Positions 20,864 through 29,982 are shown, numbered from the stretch's first letter. The stretch is 64,000 nucleotides of DNA from Hyphomicrobiales bacterium (GCA_900471525.1 UCEZ01000029.1:62001-126000), one strand, 5' to 3'. Notes: generated by a model from the sequence alone, not told the origin. Made by a program: numbers and translations.

Positions 20864-21871
20864 TCAGCTTTCCTGCCGGGTTGTCTCGAAAGGGTTGCGG
20901 ACTGGCTCCGTGCGCGGCGTCGTCTGCCGCACCGGTGCCGGCGAATTGCCGCCATCGCCGAACACTTCCCTCGCGATCGCCCCGATACCGCCGAGCGAGC
21001 CGATCAGCGACGAGGCTTCCATCGGCATCAGCACGATCTTCGAGTTCGGCGCGGTGCCGATCGAGGCCATGGCTTCGGTGTATTTCTGCGCGACGAAATA
21101 GTTGACGGCCTGCACGTTGCCGGCCGCGATGGCTTCGGAGACCATTGTCGTCGCCTTTGCTTCGGCTTCTGCCAATCGCTCGCGAGCCTCCGCGTTGCGG
21201 TAAGCCGCCTCGCGCTGGCCTTCGGCCTGGAGGATCGCCGATTGCTTGGCACCCTCGGCGCGCAGGATTTGCGCATTGCGTGCGCCTTCCGCTTCCAGCA
21301 CCAGTGCGCGCTTCTCGCGCTCAGCCTTCATCTGCCGGGCCATGGCATCGACCAGATCCTTGGGTGGCTGGATATCCTTGATCTCGACGCGGGTGACCTT
21401 GATGCCCCATGGGCCGACGGCTTCGTCGACGACATGCAACAGCTTGTCGTTGATCGCATCGCGGTTGGACAGAAGCTCGTCGAGGTCCATTGAGCCCATG
21501 ACAGAACGGATGTTGGTCATGGTGAGATTGAGAATGGCGCTCTGCAGATCGGAGACCTGATAGGCGGCCTCGGCGGCGTTCAGCACCTGGAAGAAGGCGA
21601 CAGCATCGGCCGACACGCTGGCATTGTCGCGGGTGATGACCTCCTGTGTCGGGACGTTCAACACCTGCTCCATCACGTTCATTTTGGCGCCGATGCTGTC
21701 GATGAAGGGGATGATGATGTTCAGACCCGGCTCAAGGGTTTTCGTATAGCGTCCAAAACGTTCGACGGTGTAGCGATAGCCTTGTGGTACTGTTTTGACA
21801 CCCTTGAAAATCAGAAGAACGGCTAAGACGACAAGTCCAATAACTGCAATATCCAGTCCGGCCAGAGGCAT
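20864..21871 (-). CDS. SPFH/Band 7 domain protein (QmcA/paraslipin type)
   Basis: A 335-aa stomatin-like protein. An N-terminal membrane anchor (LDIAVIGLVVLAVLLIFKGV) leads into the SPFH domain beginning VPQGYRYTVERFGRYTKTLEPGLN. An alanine/glutamate-rich coiled coil follows (about residues 190-250: REKRALVLEAEGARNAQIL). SPFH proteins oligomerise into cage-like membrane assemblies and influence protease activity or lipid microdomains. It is transcribed just ahead of nfeD. The C-terminal Pro/Arg tail (about 300-335) appears disordered. Confidence 0.92.
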   Translation of the reverse strand: MPLAGLDIAVIGLVVLAVLLIFKGVKTVPQGYRYTVERFGRYTKTLEPGLNIIIPFIDSIGAKMNVMEQVLNVPTQEVITRDNASVSADAVAFFQVLNAAEAAYQVSDLQSAILNLTMTNIRSVMGSMDLDELLSNRDAINDKLLHVVDEAVGPWGIKVTRVEIKDIQPPKDLVDAMARQMKAEREKRALVLEAEGARNAQILRAEGAKQSAILQAEGQREAAYRNAEARERLAEAEAKATTMVSEAIAAGNVQAVNYFVAQKYTEAMASIGTAPNSKIVLMPMEASSLIGSLGGIGAIAREVFGDGGNSPAPVRQTTPRTEPVRNPFETTRQES

Positions 21872-22010
21872 GGGGCGGTTCTCCCTTGGGGTGCGTCTTG
21901 TGGTGAGTGCACTCTAGGATAAGACGTGGCAGTTGATAGGGATATTTGCAAGGATTGTTGGAATATTCGGCTGGAATTACAGTCGTCGTAAGCTTGATAT
22001 CATGGTGTCC

Positions 22011-23042
22011 CTACGCCCAACCCTGCAACTCCTTGCGCACGACATGCTCCAGCACGCGCATTCCGTCGGCGCTGTCGTTCAGGCAAGGGATATGCGTGAA
22101 TTTTTCGCCGCCTGAATGATGGAAGCTTTCGGCCGCCTGTTCGGCGATTTCCTCCAGCGTTTCCAGGCAGTCCGAGACGAAGCCGGGATTGATGACGGCG
22201 ATGCGCTTGACGCCATCCTTGCCGAGCTTTTCGACGGTCTTGTCGGTATAGGGCTGCAGCCATTCTTCCGGCCCGAAGCGGGACTGAAAGGTGACCTGGA
22301 GTTTCTCCTTCGGCCAGCCGAGCTTTTCGCGCAGCAGGCGGGCTGTCTTCTGACACTGACAGTAATAGGGATCGCCCTTGTCGAAATAGGATTGCGGGAT
22401 GCCGTGGAATGAGGCGAGTACCACCTCCGGCTCCCAGTCGAGCGTCGCAAGATGGTTCGTGATCGAGTTCGCCAGCGCGTCGATATAGACGGGATCGTCG
22501 TGATAGGGTGCGGCTGTGCGTAGGGCCGGCTGCCAGCGCATCTTGAGAAGTGCCTTGAACGCCTCGTCATTGACGGTCGCCGTCGTTGCCGCCGCATATT
22601 GCGGGTAGAGCGGGAAGACGAGGATCTTTTCGCAGCCGTCCTTCTGCAATTCATCCATCTTCGACTTTATCGACGGCTGGCCGTAGCGCATCGCCCAATC
22701 GACCCGAACATTCGGAAGGTTGGCGAAGGATTTCGCCATCTGTTCTGCCTGATTGCGGGTATAGGTCCGCAAGTAACTCTCGTTCAGCTCCTTGTTCCAG
22801 ATCGTCTCATAGGCCTTGCCGACCTTGGCGGGCCTTGTGTTCAAGACGATGCCGAAGAGGATCGGATACCAGAAGAACGGCGACCATTCGATGACGCGCC
22901 GATCCATCAGGAATTCTTTGAGATACCGCCGCATCGATACTTTGTCGGTACCATCCGGCGTGCCGAGATTGACCAGCAGCACGCCGACTTTTCCGACTTT
23001 GACGGGTGGATGGTTCGGAGCGGTCATGTCGGTGGCGGTCAT
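22011..23042 (-). CDS. hemH: Ferrochelatase
   Basis: A 343-aa enzyme that inserts Fe2+ into protoporphyrin IX, the last step of protoheme synthesis. VGVLLVNLGTPDG opens the family domain. LASFHGIPQSYFDKGDPY (about 207-224) carries the conserved active-site histidine. AVINPGFVSDCLETLEEI (about 284-301) is the C-terminal signature with the conserved glutamate. I start at ATG 23042 because AGGAT lies about 10 bases upstream; the frame extends to 23096. It is cytoplasmic or membrane-peripheral. Confidence 0.95.
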   Translation of the reverse strand: MTATDMTAPNHPPVKVGKVGVLLVNLGTPDGTDKVSMRRYLKEFLMDRRVIEWSPFFWYPILFGIVLNTRPAKVGKAYETIWNKELNESYLRTYTRNQAEQMAKSFANLPNVRVDWAMRYGQPSIKSKMDELQKDGCEKILVFPLYPQYAAATTATVNDEAFKALLKMRWQPALRTAAPYHDDPVYIDALANSITNHLATLDWEPEVVLASFHGIPQSYFDKGDPYYCQCQKTARLLREKLGWPKEKLQVTFQSRFGPEEWLQPYTDKTVEKLGKDGVKRIAVINPGFVSDCLETLEEIAEQAAESFHHSGGEKFTHIPCLNDSADGMRVLEHVVRKELQGWA

Positions 23043-23111
23043 TCGGATATCCTGCATGTGACGGGTCTTGCTTCTTATACGGAAAGGCTGCCCCACGGTT
23101 CATGCCGTTCT

Positions 23112-23149
23112 TAAAAAGAAAAGCCGGCCCGGGAAAGCCCGGACCGGCT
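23112..23149 (-). terminator. Intrinsic terminator of the 5'-nucleotidase gene
   Basis: On the minus strand, AGCCGGTCCGGGC (23149-23137) pairs with CCCGGGCCGGCT (23133-23122) around TTT, with one bulge. It is followed by TTTCTTTTT (23120-23112), just beyond the stop codon at 23172. Confidence 0.82.
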
Positions 23150-23171
23150 GTTCGGCAAGAGACATATTGTC

Positions 23172-25067
23172 TTACTTGGCCGGAATCGTCAGTTCCTTGC
23201 CGATTTCCAGCCGCTTTGGAGCCGGGTTGCCGTTGGCCTGCGCGATCGTCTTCCAGAGTTCGCCATTGCCATAGACGGCTTTCGCCAGATCCCATAGCGT
23301 GTCGCCTCTGACGATGACATGTTTGGTCTCGGCCGTTGTCGCGGTGCCTGCGGCAGGTTTGGCTTCCGGTGTCGTCGTGTCCGCCGGCTTTGCATCCGGC
23401 GTCACGGTTTTCGCTGTTGTGTCCGTGCTTGTCTGCGTCGACGGCTCCGTTGGGGTCGCAGCGGCGATTTCGGTGATGCGACCGTCAGTCGATGGCTTGT
23501 AGGGATTGTTCGCCGTCAGGTAGTCAGCAAGCACCGTCTCCAGCCCCGGGCCGTAATCATAGGCGTTTTCCGCCTTGGTCTTGAAGACGCTATAGCCGTC
23601 GCCACCATTGCGCATGAAATTGTTGGACACGACGCTGTAGGTCTTTGCCGGATCAAGCGACACATAAGCCTCGCCTTCCTTGACTTCGACGACTGAAACA
23701 CGGCTGCCCGCGGGCTTGGATTTGTCGAAGGAGAACTTGATGCCGGCCACCTGCGGGAAGCGGCCGCCGCCTTCCTCGATCTGGCTCAGGCCGTTTTCCA
23801 ATGCGGCAGTGATGTCGGCACCCTTGATTTGGAAGGTGGCCACGGTGTTTTGGAACGGCAGGACGGTGATCGCCTCGCCCATCGAGACGTCGCCGGCATC
23901 GATCGAGGCGCGCAACCCACCGCCATTGGTGATGGCGATGGTCACGCCCTGGCCCTTGACGCGGTCGAGCATGGCGTCGGCCACGAGGTCGCCCATTTCG
24001 CACTCCTTGGCGCGGCAGGATTCGCGCGTGCCGTCGATCGGCGCATCGGTCTTTCCGATGATCTTCGTCTTCAACTCCTCGATCGGCTTGCCGAGTTCCT
24101 TGATACGGGCAAGGATTGTTTCGTCCGGTTTGAACTTGGAATCGATCAGGATCGGATCGCCCTTGGCCGACTTGACGACGCCGCTATCATCGAAGGTGAC
24201 GACGAGATCGCCGAGATATTTGCTGTAGGAACCCGCCTGCACGACTGGCACCTTGTAGCCGCCGGGATTGTCGACCAGCGTCGGATAGGGGCCTTCCGCT
24301 TTCTCGTCGGTGTTCGACAACAGGCTGTGCGAATGGCCGCCGACGACGATATCGACATCGGGGATTTTCGCGATGACGGCGAGGTCGCGCGGGTAGCCAA
24401 CATGGGTGAGCGCGATGATCTTGTCGACGCCCTGCTTCTTCAAGTCCTGAACAGCGGTGGTGATCGTATCGACGTCGATCCCGATCAGCACGTTGTCGCC
24501 CGGAGAGGAGATTTCCGGGGTGTCGTTGGTGACTGCGCCGACGATGCCGACCTTCTGGCCGCCGACATCGAGAACAAGCGACGGCTTGATGCGATCGACG
24601 AGCTTGGACTTGTAGCCGGCGAGCACGTTGGAGGAGAGAACAGGGAAGGTGACCTTGTCGAGGAAAGTGATGAGGCCATCCTCGCCCTCGTCGAATTCAT
24701 GGTTGCCGACGGTCATGGCGTCGAACTTCATCAGATTGAGGAATTCGGCTTCGGCAGCCCCCTTGTAGGTCGTGAAGAACAGCGACCCTTGAAAATTATC
24801 GCCGCCGTTCAGCAGCAGCACATTCTTGCCGGTCAATTCCTGGCGCTTCTGGTCGATGGCGACCTTCAGCCGGGCAACGCCGCCGAAGCACTCGTTCTTG
24901 CCTTCCTCTTCGGCCGAGCAGGTGGAATCGAACTTGTTGATCGATTCGATGCGCGAGTGGAAGTCGTTGATATGCAGGATGTTCAATTCATAATCGGCGA
25001 AGGCGGCACCGGATGAAAGCGCAAGGATCGAGGCCGTCATCAGCCCGGTTCGCAAATGTCTGATCAT
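23172..25067 (-). CDS. Exported 5'-nucleotidase/2',3'-cyclic phosphodiesterase with C-terminal LysM
   Basis: A 631-aa periplasmic metallophosphoesterase. A signal peptide ends near SGAAFA (residue 24). Metal-binding blocks are LHINDFHSRI (about 30), NGGDNFQGS (about 86), VGNHEFDEG (about 120) and GGHSHS (about 236). The C-terminal nucleotidase domain with the substrate clamp spans about 330-530. A Thr/Pro/Ala-rich linker (about 535-580) leads to a LysM module (VRGDTLWDLAKAVYGNGELW, about 585-631). It should dephosphorylate extracellular nucleotides, with LysM holding it on peptidoglycan. Confidence 0.92.
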   Translation of the reverse strand: MIRHLRTGLMTASILALSSGAAFADYELNILHINDFHSRIESINKFDSTCSAEEEGKNECFGGVARLKVAIDQKRQELTGKNVLLLNGGDNFQGSLFFTTYKGAAEAEFLNLMKFDAMTVGNHEFDEGEDGLITFLDKVTFPVLSSNVLAGYKSKLVDRIKPSLVLDVGGQKVGIVGAVTNDTPEISSPGDNVLIGIDVDTITTAVQDLKKQGVDKIIALTHVGYPRDLAVIAKIPDVDIVVGGHSHSLLSNTDEKAEGPYPTLVDNPGGYKVPVVQAGSYSKYLGDLVVTFDDSGVVKSAKGDPILIDSKFKPDETILARIKELGKPIEELKTKIIGKTDAPIDGTRESCRAKECEMGDLVADAMLDRVKGQGVTIAITNGGGLRASIDAGDVSMGEAITVLPFQNTVATFQIKGADITAALENGLSQIEEGGGRFPQVAGIKFSFDKSKPAGSRVSVVEVKEGEAYVSLDPAKTYSVVSNNFMRNGGDGYSVFKTKAENAYDYGPGLETVLADYLTANNPYKPSTDGRITEIAAATPTEPSTQTSTDTTAKTVTPDAKPADTTTPEAKPAAGTATTAETKHVIVRGDTLWDLAKAVYGNGELWKTIAQANGNPAPKRLEIGKELTIPAK

Positions 25068-25246
25068 GGATGTCTCCTGTTTTGACGGGTGTGGTCAGCC
25101 AACAACGGCGTGGATCGCTGTTGCGCTCAAAAGATGACCTGCGGGGTCGTGGCTGATGGTTTCATTTGGACGCGCCGACATCAAGCAGTAATTCGATCGA
25201 TTTCTTCAGAGCCTCGGAGCAAGGTTAAAATCGGTGACGCCAAAAC

Positions 25247-25278
25247 AAAAAAGCCTCCGCAAAGGGAGGCTTTCCGAG
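25247..25278 (-). terminator. Intrinsic terminator of omp10
   Basis: On the minus strand AAAGCCTCC pairs with GGAGGCTTT around CTTTGC, followed by a TTTTTTG tract. It lies about 20 bases past the omp10 stop codon at 25298. Confidence 0.85.
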
Positions 25279-25297
25279 TTTTCTGTCTTCAGCCGGC

Positions 25298-25669
25298 TCA
25301 CACCTTGCGAGCAAGCGAGAACTGCGCGCCGGAATCGGTGGTGCAGTTGAGTTGCGTCTGGTTGACCATGGCGCAATTGACCTTGGATTGGGTATTGCGA
25401 ACCATTGAAGTCATGTTGATTTCGACCAGCGTGGGCGACAGATTGACGTAGTTTCCGGATGCCAGCACCTGGTTCGTATCCGTCGTGCGGGTCGTGAAGG
25501 TTCCGCTCGAGAATGTCGAGACGATGCCGTTCGGATCGACCCATGAGCCCTCGACGCCGGCCGGTGCCACCTGCCGGTTTGACGGCAGCTCGCGCACTTC
25601 CCGCGGGCCCATGCAGGAGGCCAGCGCCGCTGCTGCGGACAGAAGGGTCAGGATTGCGATCGGCTTCAT
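25298..25669 (-). CDS. omp10: Outer-membrane lipoprotein Omp10
   Basis: A 123-aa lipoprotein similar to Brucella Omp10. The signal peptide ends in the lipobox LASC (Cys about residue 18). The mature part carries [34 protein letters not shown] and [16 protein letters not shown], blocks I recognise from Omp10 and which give two conserved cysteines. It should be exported, lipidated and sorted to the outer membrane. The start at 25669 has GGGAGACACAT upstream; the frame extends further but without a signal-like start. Confidence 0.88.
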   Translation of the reverse strand: MKPIAILTLLSAAAALASCMGPREVRELPSNRQVAPAGVEGSWVDPNGIVSTFSSGTFTTRTTDTNQVLASGNYVNLSPTLVEINMTSMVRNTQSKVNCAMVNQTQLNCTTDSGAQFSLARKV

Positions 25670-25789
25670 ATGTGTCTCCCGGTTGGTGCGCGGAAAGCTG
25701 CTTTGAGGTGAAAAAACCATGCCGTGATCAGGAGTTGAATGCAAGAGTGGGGCGTAAGCACGGCGGGTATTATTCGGTGATCAACGAAA

Positions 25790-25816
25790 AACGCCCGGGG
25801 ATCGTTCCCCGGGCGT
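25790..25816 (-). terminator. Intrinsic terminator of homospermidine synthase
   Basis: ACGCCCGGGG and CCCCGGGCGT form a 10-bp stem around ATCGTT. Read on the minus strand it is followed by TTTTTCG. It lies about 27 bases past the stop at 25843. Confidence 0.83.
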
Positions 25817-25842
25817 CGGATATTCAAGCGTAATCAGTCGGT

Positions 25843-27294
25843 TCAGCGAACGAGAATGTTCTTGAACTGCCACGGATCCTTTGTGTCGAGTTCTTCCGGG
25901 AACAAACCCGGGCGACCGTCGAGCGGGGTCCAGTCGGTGTAATGCCCTTCAACCGGGCCGAGATATGGCGTCTGCACTTCGAGGCAGCGCTTGTAGTCGA
26001 TCTCGTCGGCTTCGACGATGCCGGCCGTCGGGTTTTCAATCGCCCAGACCATGCCGGCGAGAACAGCCGACGTCACCTGCAGGCCAGTCGCGTTCTGGTA
26101 AGGCGCGATGCGGCGGGTCTCTTCCAGCGACAGGCGCGATCCGTACCAGTAGGCGTTCTTGTCGTGGCCGTAGAGCAGCACGCCGAGTTCGTCGATGCCG
26201 TCCTCCAGTTCGTCCTCGTCGAGGACGTGGTGAACCGGTTGCGCGTTGCCGCCATTGCCGAACATTTCATGCAGCGACAGCACGGCGTCGTTTGCCGGAT
26301 GATAGGCATAGTGGCAGGTCGGACGGAAAGTCACGTCGCCATCCTTGTCGCGGACCGTGAAGAAGTCGGCGATCGAGATGGATTCATTGTGGGTGACAAG
26401 GAAACCGTATTGCGGGCCGGGGGTCGGGCACCAGGTGCGAACGCGGGTGTTGGCGCCCGGCTGCTCCAGGTAGATTGCCGCCTGGCAACCCTTCTTGTGC
26501 TTCTTGGCGTTCTTCGGCATCCACTCTTCATGGGTACCCCAGCCAAGTTCCGCTGGCTGCAGGCCTTCGGAGATGAAGCCTTCGACCGACCAGGTGTTCC
26601 AGAAGGTGTTGAACGGCTTCGGATGCTTGGTGCGCTGGGTGTCTCGCTCGGCGATGTGGATGCCCTTAACGCCGACCTTCTTCATCAGCTTGGCCCAGCC
26701 TTCGCGGTCATGCTGGTCCGGCTCGTCGAACTTCACGTCGAGATCGTTGGCAAGGTTGAGCAGCGCCTGCTTGACGAACCAGGAGACCATGCCCGGGTTT
26801 GCGCCGCAGGTGGAAACGGCCGTTGCGCCGCCCGGGTTCTTTGCCTTTTCCTTGCGGAGCGTTTCGCGCAGCGCGTAGTTGGTGCGCTCGGAGTTTTTCA
26901 TGTTCTTATCGAAGTAGAAGCCGAGCCACGGCTCGACGACCGTGTCGATGTAGAGAACGTCGAGCTTGCGGCAGAGCTTCATCAGGTCGACCGAGCCGGT
27001 ATCAACGGAAAGATTGACGCAGAAACCCTGGCCGCCGCCTTCGGTCAAAAGCGGCTTCAGGAGTTCCTTATAGTTGTCCTTGGTGACATGCGACTTGATA
27101 TGCCGGACGCCGTGCTTTGCCATGATTTCGGTATGGTCAGCGTCGTCGCGCGGGTCGATGACAACCATCCGGCTCTTGTCGAATTTGAAGTGGCGCTCGA
27201 TCAGGGGCAGGGTGCCGCGGCCGATGGAGCCGAAACCGATCATCACGATCGGGCCGGTAATTTCGCCGTAAACCGGGTAGGTCGTTTCTGCCAT
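25843..27294 (-). CDS. hss: Homospermidine synthase
   Basis: A 483-aa NAD-dependent enzyme that makes sym-homospermidine, the characteristic polyamine of many rhizobia, from putrescine. MIGFGSIGRGTLPLI (about 17-31) is the NAD-binding turn. STCGANPGMVSWFVKQAL and SISIADFFTVRD are family blocks in the middle, and the length is typical. The start at 27294 (MAETTYPVYGE) has AGGAGAAAAAGC upstream; the reading frame stays open to 27468 but that stretch has no family similarity. It is cytoplasmic and monocistronic, with a clear terminator. Confidence 0.94.
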   Translation of the reverse strand: MAETTYPVYGEITGPIVMIGFGSIGRGTLPLIERHFKFDKSRMVVIDPRDDADHTEIMAKHGVRHIKSHVTKDNYKELLKPLLTEGGGQGFCVNLSVDTGSVDLMKLCRKLDVLYIDTVVEPWLGFYFDKNMKNSERTNYALRETLRKEKAKNPGGATAVSTCGANPGMVSWFVKQALLNLANDLDVKFDEPDQHDREGWAKLMKKVGVKGIHIAERDTQRTKHPKPFNTFWNTWSVEGFISEGLQPAELGWGTHEEWMPKNAKKHKKGCQAAIYLEQPGANTRVRTWCPTPGPQYGFLVTHNESISIADFFTVRDKDGDVTFRPTCHYAYHPANDAVLSLHEMFGNGGNAQPVHHVLDEDELEDGIDELGVLLYGHDKNAYWYGSRLSLEETRRIAPYQNATGLQVTSAVLAGMVWAIENPTAGIVEADEIDYKRCLEVQTPYLGPVEGHYTDWTPLDGRPGLFPEELDTKDPWQFKNILVR

Positions 27295-27619
27295 TTTGCT
27301 TTTTCTCCTGGGGACGGGTTCGTTTGACTGTTTAACGGGCAGAATTCGCCCTGTCATTCCTTGAATGGCCCTAGAGCATAGATTTCTGTCACAATAAAGA
27401 GCCCGGCCTGCGCCATCCGGCCGGCTGGTGTCAGCACCCGCACGTCGTCCAGCGGCCATTTGGCGCACCGGGTGGAGCGTTCCGGAATGTGTCCCGGGGG
27501 AAGATGGTCACGGGGAACCGCAATTGATGCGCAGGGCTTGGAATCCTGTCCCGCAAGGGATGAAAACAGGCGGTTGTTCACACCCGCATGCTCCGTGGAC
27601 TGCGAGCCACGGAGCGGTT
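27295..27619. other. Intergenic region upstream of homospermidine synthase
   Basis: About 325 bases that must hold the hss promoter (minus strand). A hairpin, GCTCCGTGG with CCACGGAGC at about 27590-27615, lies just past the stop of the small exported protein gene. It lacks a T tract and may be a weak terminator or stability element. An open frame on the minus strand (27354-27581) has no usable start signal or recognisable sequence and is not called. Confidence 0.5.
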
Positions 27620-27961
27620 TCAGCGTGTCTGGCCAAAGGCCGGCAGTTCCGTCTTCAATCCCGGAACGATCGCGAGTGTTTCCCAGCCTTCACCGGCAAA
27701 GACCACGCAGCTATGACCGCTAAGGTTGGTCACCAGCATGGTCCAGGTGCCGCTCTCGGAAACAAAGACCTCGAGGATCGCGGCCTGGTTGATGAGGCCG
27801 ACCGCCTGAAGGGTCTCGGAATAGTGGGTGCCGAGGCTTTCGACGACTTTAGAACGTTCTGCACAGTTGAACACCGGCTGCTGCGCTGCCGCCGGATGGG
27901 CCGTTACCGCAAGAATAATTGCGGCGGTTCCAACTAGGTTTCGGATCGTGTTGCGTACCAT
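27620..27961 (-). CDS. Small exported protein of unknown function
   Basis: A 113-aa protein with an excellent ribosome site (AGGAGGTGCGTC) before ATG 27961. A signal peptide (NLVGTAAIILAVTAHPAAAQ) is followed by an 85-residue mature domain with two cysteines (VFNCAERSK and SGHSCVVFAG), probably disulfide-bonded. Other landmarks are LGTHYSETLQAVGL and ESGTWTMLVT. It reads like a conserved periplasmic alphaproteobacterial protein, but I do not recognise a named family. It lies 156 bases downstream of maiA on the same strand; co-transcription is uncertain. Confidence 0.75.
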   Translation of the reverse strand: MVRNTIRNLVGTAAIILAVTAHPAAAQQPVFNCAERSKVVESLGTHYSETLQAVGLINQAAILEVFVSESGTWTMLVTNLSGHSCVVFAGEGWETLAIVPGLKTELPAFGQTR

Positions 27962-28117
27962 GACGCACCTCCTTTGCCGGTAACCTGGCCGAAGAGGAGG
28001 CTGTGTCTGACCTGTCCTGCCGGGGTCGGCATTTCTATGGTCGGAACCTGACGCGACACGCGTAAAAGGTGCCGCCACAACCGCATTATGACAGAAAAAA
28101 CATTATTTTTCAAAATA

Positions 28118-28765
28118 TTAATTCGAAGCCGGTGCGTTCCTGTCCGGATGAGCTGCCGCAAATGCCGGAATAGCCTCGCACCTCTCCGCGATGGCCGTGA
28201 GGCGTTTGCAGGCGGAAAGATCGACGTTCCAGCGGCGGGCATTGTAAATCTGCGGAACGAGACAAAGGTCGGCCATGGTGGGCCGATCGCCATTGCAGAA
28301 TTCGCCGGTATGCGGGCTGTCCAGCATGCGCTCGAAGGCTTCGAGGCCCTCGCCGATGAATTTGCGCATCCAGGCTGATCGGGCCGCGTCGGGGTCTTGC
28401 GATTGCCGCATCACATGGAAGACGACGCCGAGATTGCAGACGGGATGGATGTCCACGGCGATTGCGTAGGACAGTGCCCGGACGCGCTGACGTGCCAATG
28501 GATCGGAGGGCACAAGGCCGGCATTCGATCGCGTCTCGGAAAGATATTCGATGATTGCCAGGGACTGGGTCAGCATCTGTCCGTCGATCGCAAGCGCCGG
28601 CACCAGCCCTTGCGGATTTCGGGCAAGATGCTCCGCCTGCTTGTGTTCCCCAGCCAAGAGATCGACGGGAACGGCGCGGTAGGGGATCGCCAGTATGTTG
28701 AGCGCGATCCGCACCCGGTAGCTCGCCGACGAGCGCCAGTAGTCGAACAGAACCGTATCGCTCAT
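28118..28765 (-). CDS. maiA: Maleylacetoacetate isomerase (zeta-class GST)
   Basis: A 215-aa glutathione-dependent enzyme converting maleylacetoacetate to fumarylacetoacetate in tyrosine breakdown. WRSSASYRVRIALN near residue 10 is the zeta-class active-site motif (SSx(S/C)xxVRIAL). The thioredoxin-like N-terminal half has VPALAIDGQMLTQSLAIIEYL, and the C-terminal helical half has NGDRPTMADLCLVPQIYNARRW. The ribosome site is GAGGGTATCTCC. It starts 10 bases after the fahA stop, so the two are co-transcribed. Confidence 0.94.
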   Translation of the reverse strand: MSDTVLFDYWRSSASYRVRIALNILAIPYRAVPVDLLAGEHKQAEHLARNPQGLVPALAIDGQMLTQSLAIIEYLSETRSNAGLVPSDPLARQRVRALSYAIAVDIHPVCNLGVVFHVMRQSQDPDAARSAWMRKFIGEGLEAFERMLDSPHTGEFCNGDRPTMADLCLVPQIYNARRWNVDLSACKRLTAIAERCEAIPAFAAAHPDRNAPASN

Positions 28766-28775
28766 GGAGATACCC

Positions 28776-29792
28776 TCAGTGCTTTTCGTATTTCGTGACA
28801 GTCTGCTCGATCGCTCCGAAGATGGAATGTCCGGACGTGTCCTTCATCTCGATGCGGACCGTATCGCCGAACCGCATGAACGGGGTGACGGCGGAACCTG
28901 TTTCGATGGTTTCGATGGTGCGGATCTCGGCGATGCAGGAATAGCCGACGCCCCCATCTGGAACAGGTTTGCCGGGGCCGCCGTTCAGCTTGTTGGAGAC
29001 CGTGCCGGAGCCGATGACGGTACCGGCTGACAGTGGCCGGGTCTTGGCGGCATGGGCAATCAACTGTCCGAAATCGAAAGTCATGTCGATGCCGGCATTG
29101 GCGCGGCCGAAGGCCTTGCCGTTGAGGTCGACGAGAAGCGGCAGATGCAGCTTGCCGCCGTCCCAGGCATCGCCGAGTTCGTCCGGGGTGACGGCGACCG
29201 GCGAGAAGGCGGAGGATGGCTTGGACTGGAAGAAGCCGAAGCCCTTGGCGAGTTCCGCCGGGATCAGTCCGCGTAGGGAAACGTCGTTGACGAGCATGAC
29301 AAGGCGGATGGCCGCGCGGGCCTCGTCGAGCGTTGCGCCCATTGGCACGTCATCGACGATGACCGCGATCTCAGCCTCCATGTCGATGCCGTAGGATTCG
29401 TCGGCCATGACGATCGGATCGCGCGGCGCGAGGAACGAGTCCGAGCCACCCTGATACATCAAGGGTTCTGTCCAGAACGTCGCCGGCATCTCGGCGTTAC
29501 GGGCCCTGCGGACCAGCTCGACATGATTGACATAGGCCGAGCCATCCGCCCACTGATAGGCGCGGGGCAAGGGAGAGGTGGCTTCGTGTTCGTGAAAGCG
29601 CATCGAAGGCTGGGCGCCGGTTTCCAGGCCTTCTGCTACCTCGCTCAGGCGTGGGCCGACATAGGCCCAGTCGTCCAGCGCCGCCTGCAGCGTGCGGGCG
29701 ATATGACCAACCTCGGAGCAGCGGGTCAAATCTCTGGAGACAACGACCAGGCGGCCGTCGCGGGTGCTATCTTTGAGGGTGGCGAGTTTCAT
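28776..29792 (-). CDS. fahA: Fumarylacetoacetase
   Basis: A 338-aa hydrolase that splits fumarylacetoacetate into fumarate and acetoacetate, the last step of homogentisate degradation. The FAH fold is shown by YGIDMEAEIAVIVDDVP (about 129-145, with metal-binding acidic residues), LVNDVSLRGLIPAELAKGFGFFQSKPSSAFSPVAVTP-type sequence in the middle, and SAGTVIGSGTVSN (about 256-268). It lies between hmgA and maiA on the same strand; a 116-bp palindromic repeat separates it from hmgA. Confidence 0.93.
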   Translation of the reverse strand: MKLATLKDSTRDGRLVVVSRDLTRCSEVGHIARTLQAALDDWAYVGPRLSEVAEGLETGAQPSMRFHEHEATSPLPRAYQWADGSAYVNHVELVRRARNAEMPATFWTEPLMYQGGSDSFLAPRDPIVMADESYGIDMEAEIAVIVDDVPMGATLDEARAAIRLVMLVNDVSLRGLIPAELAKGFGFFQSKPSSAFSPVAVTPDELGDAWDGGKLHLPLLVDLNGKAFGRANAGIDMTFDFGQLIAHAAKTRPLSAGTVIGSGTVSNKLNGGPGKPVPDGGVGYSCIAEIRTIETIETGSAVTPFMRFGDTVRIEMKDTSGHSIFGAIEQTVTKYEKH

Positions 29793-29850
29793 GTGCTTGG
29801 CTTTCGTAAATTATTCACAGACACGATACGGCATATTTCTTCGCTGGCTT

Positions 29851-29966
29851 GCCCCTCACCCTAGCCCTCTCCCCGCATGCGGGGAGAGGGCTAGGGTGAG
29901 GCTGCCGCTTGGTCCTTCTCCCTGTCTCGACAGGGAGAAGGTGCCCGATAGGGCGGATGAGGGGCC
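29851..29966. repeat. REP/BIME-like composite element between hmgA and fahA
   Basis: It begins GCCCCTCA and ends TGAGGGGC. Inside is a perfect 48-bp palindrome (29854-29901, centred between 29877 and 29878). A second palindrome with 13-bp arms follows, CCTTCTCCCTGTC and GACAGGGAGAAGG (29914-29941). This arrangement is typical of dispersed alphaproteobacterial extragenic palindromes. In the transcript it would form two very stable hairpins between two genes of one pathway. Confidence 0.85.
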
Positions 29967-29982
29967 ATTGTTACGAACTACG

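Noticed and set aside
25942-27327. A 461-codon plus-strand frame opposite homospermidine synthase
   Set aside because: It is antisense to a well-supported enzyme gene and has no family features.
27354-27581. A 75-codon minus-strand frame between hss and the small exported protein
   Set aside because: Its start would be GTG without a ribosome site, the sequence has no recognisable feature, and the region must contain the hss promoter.
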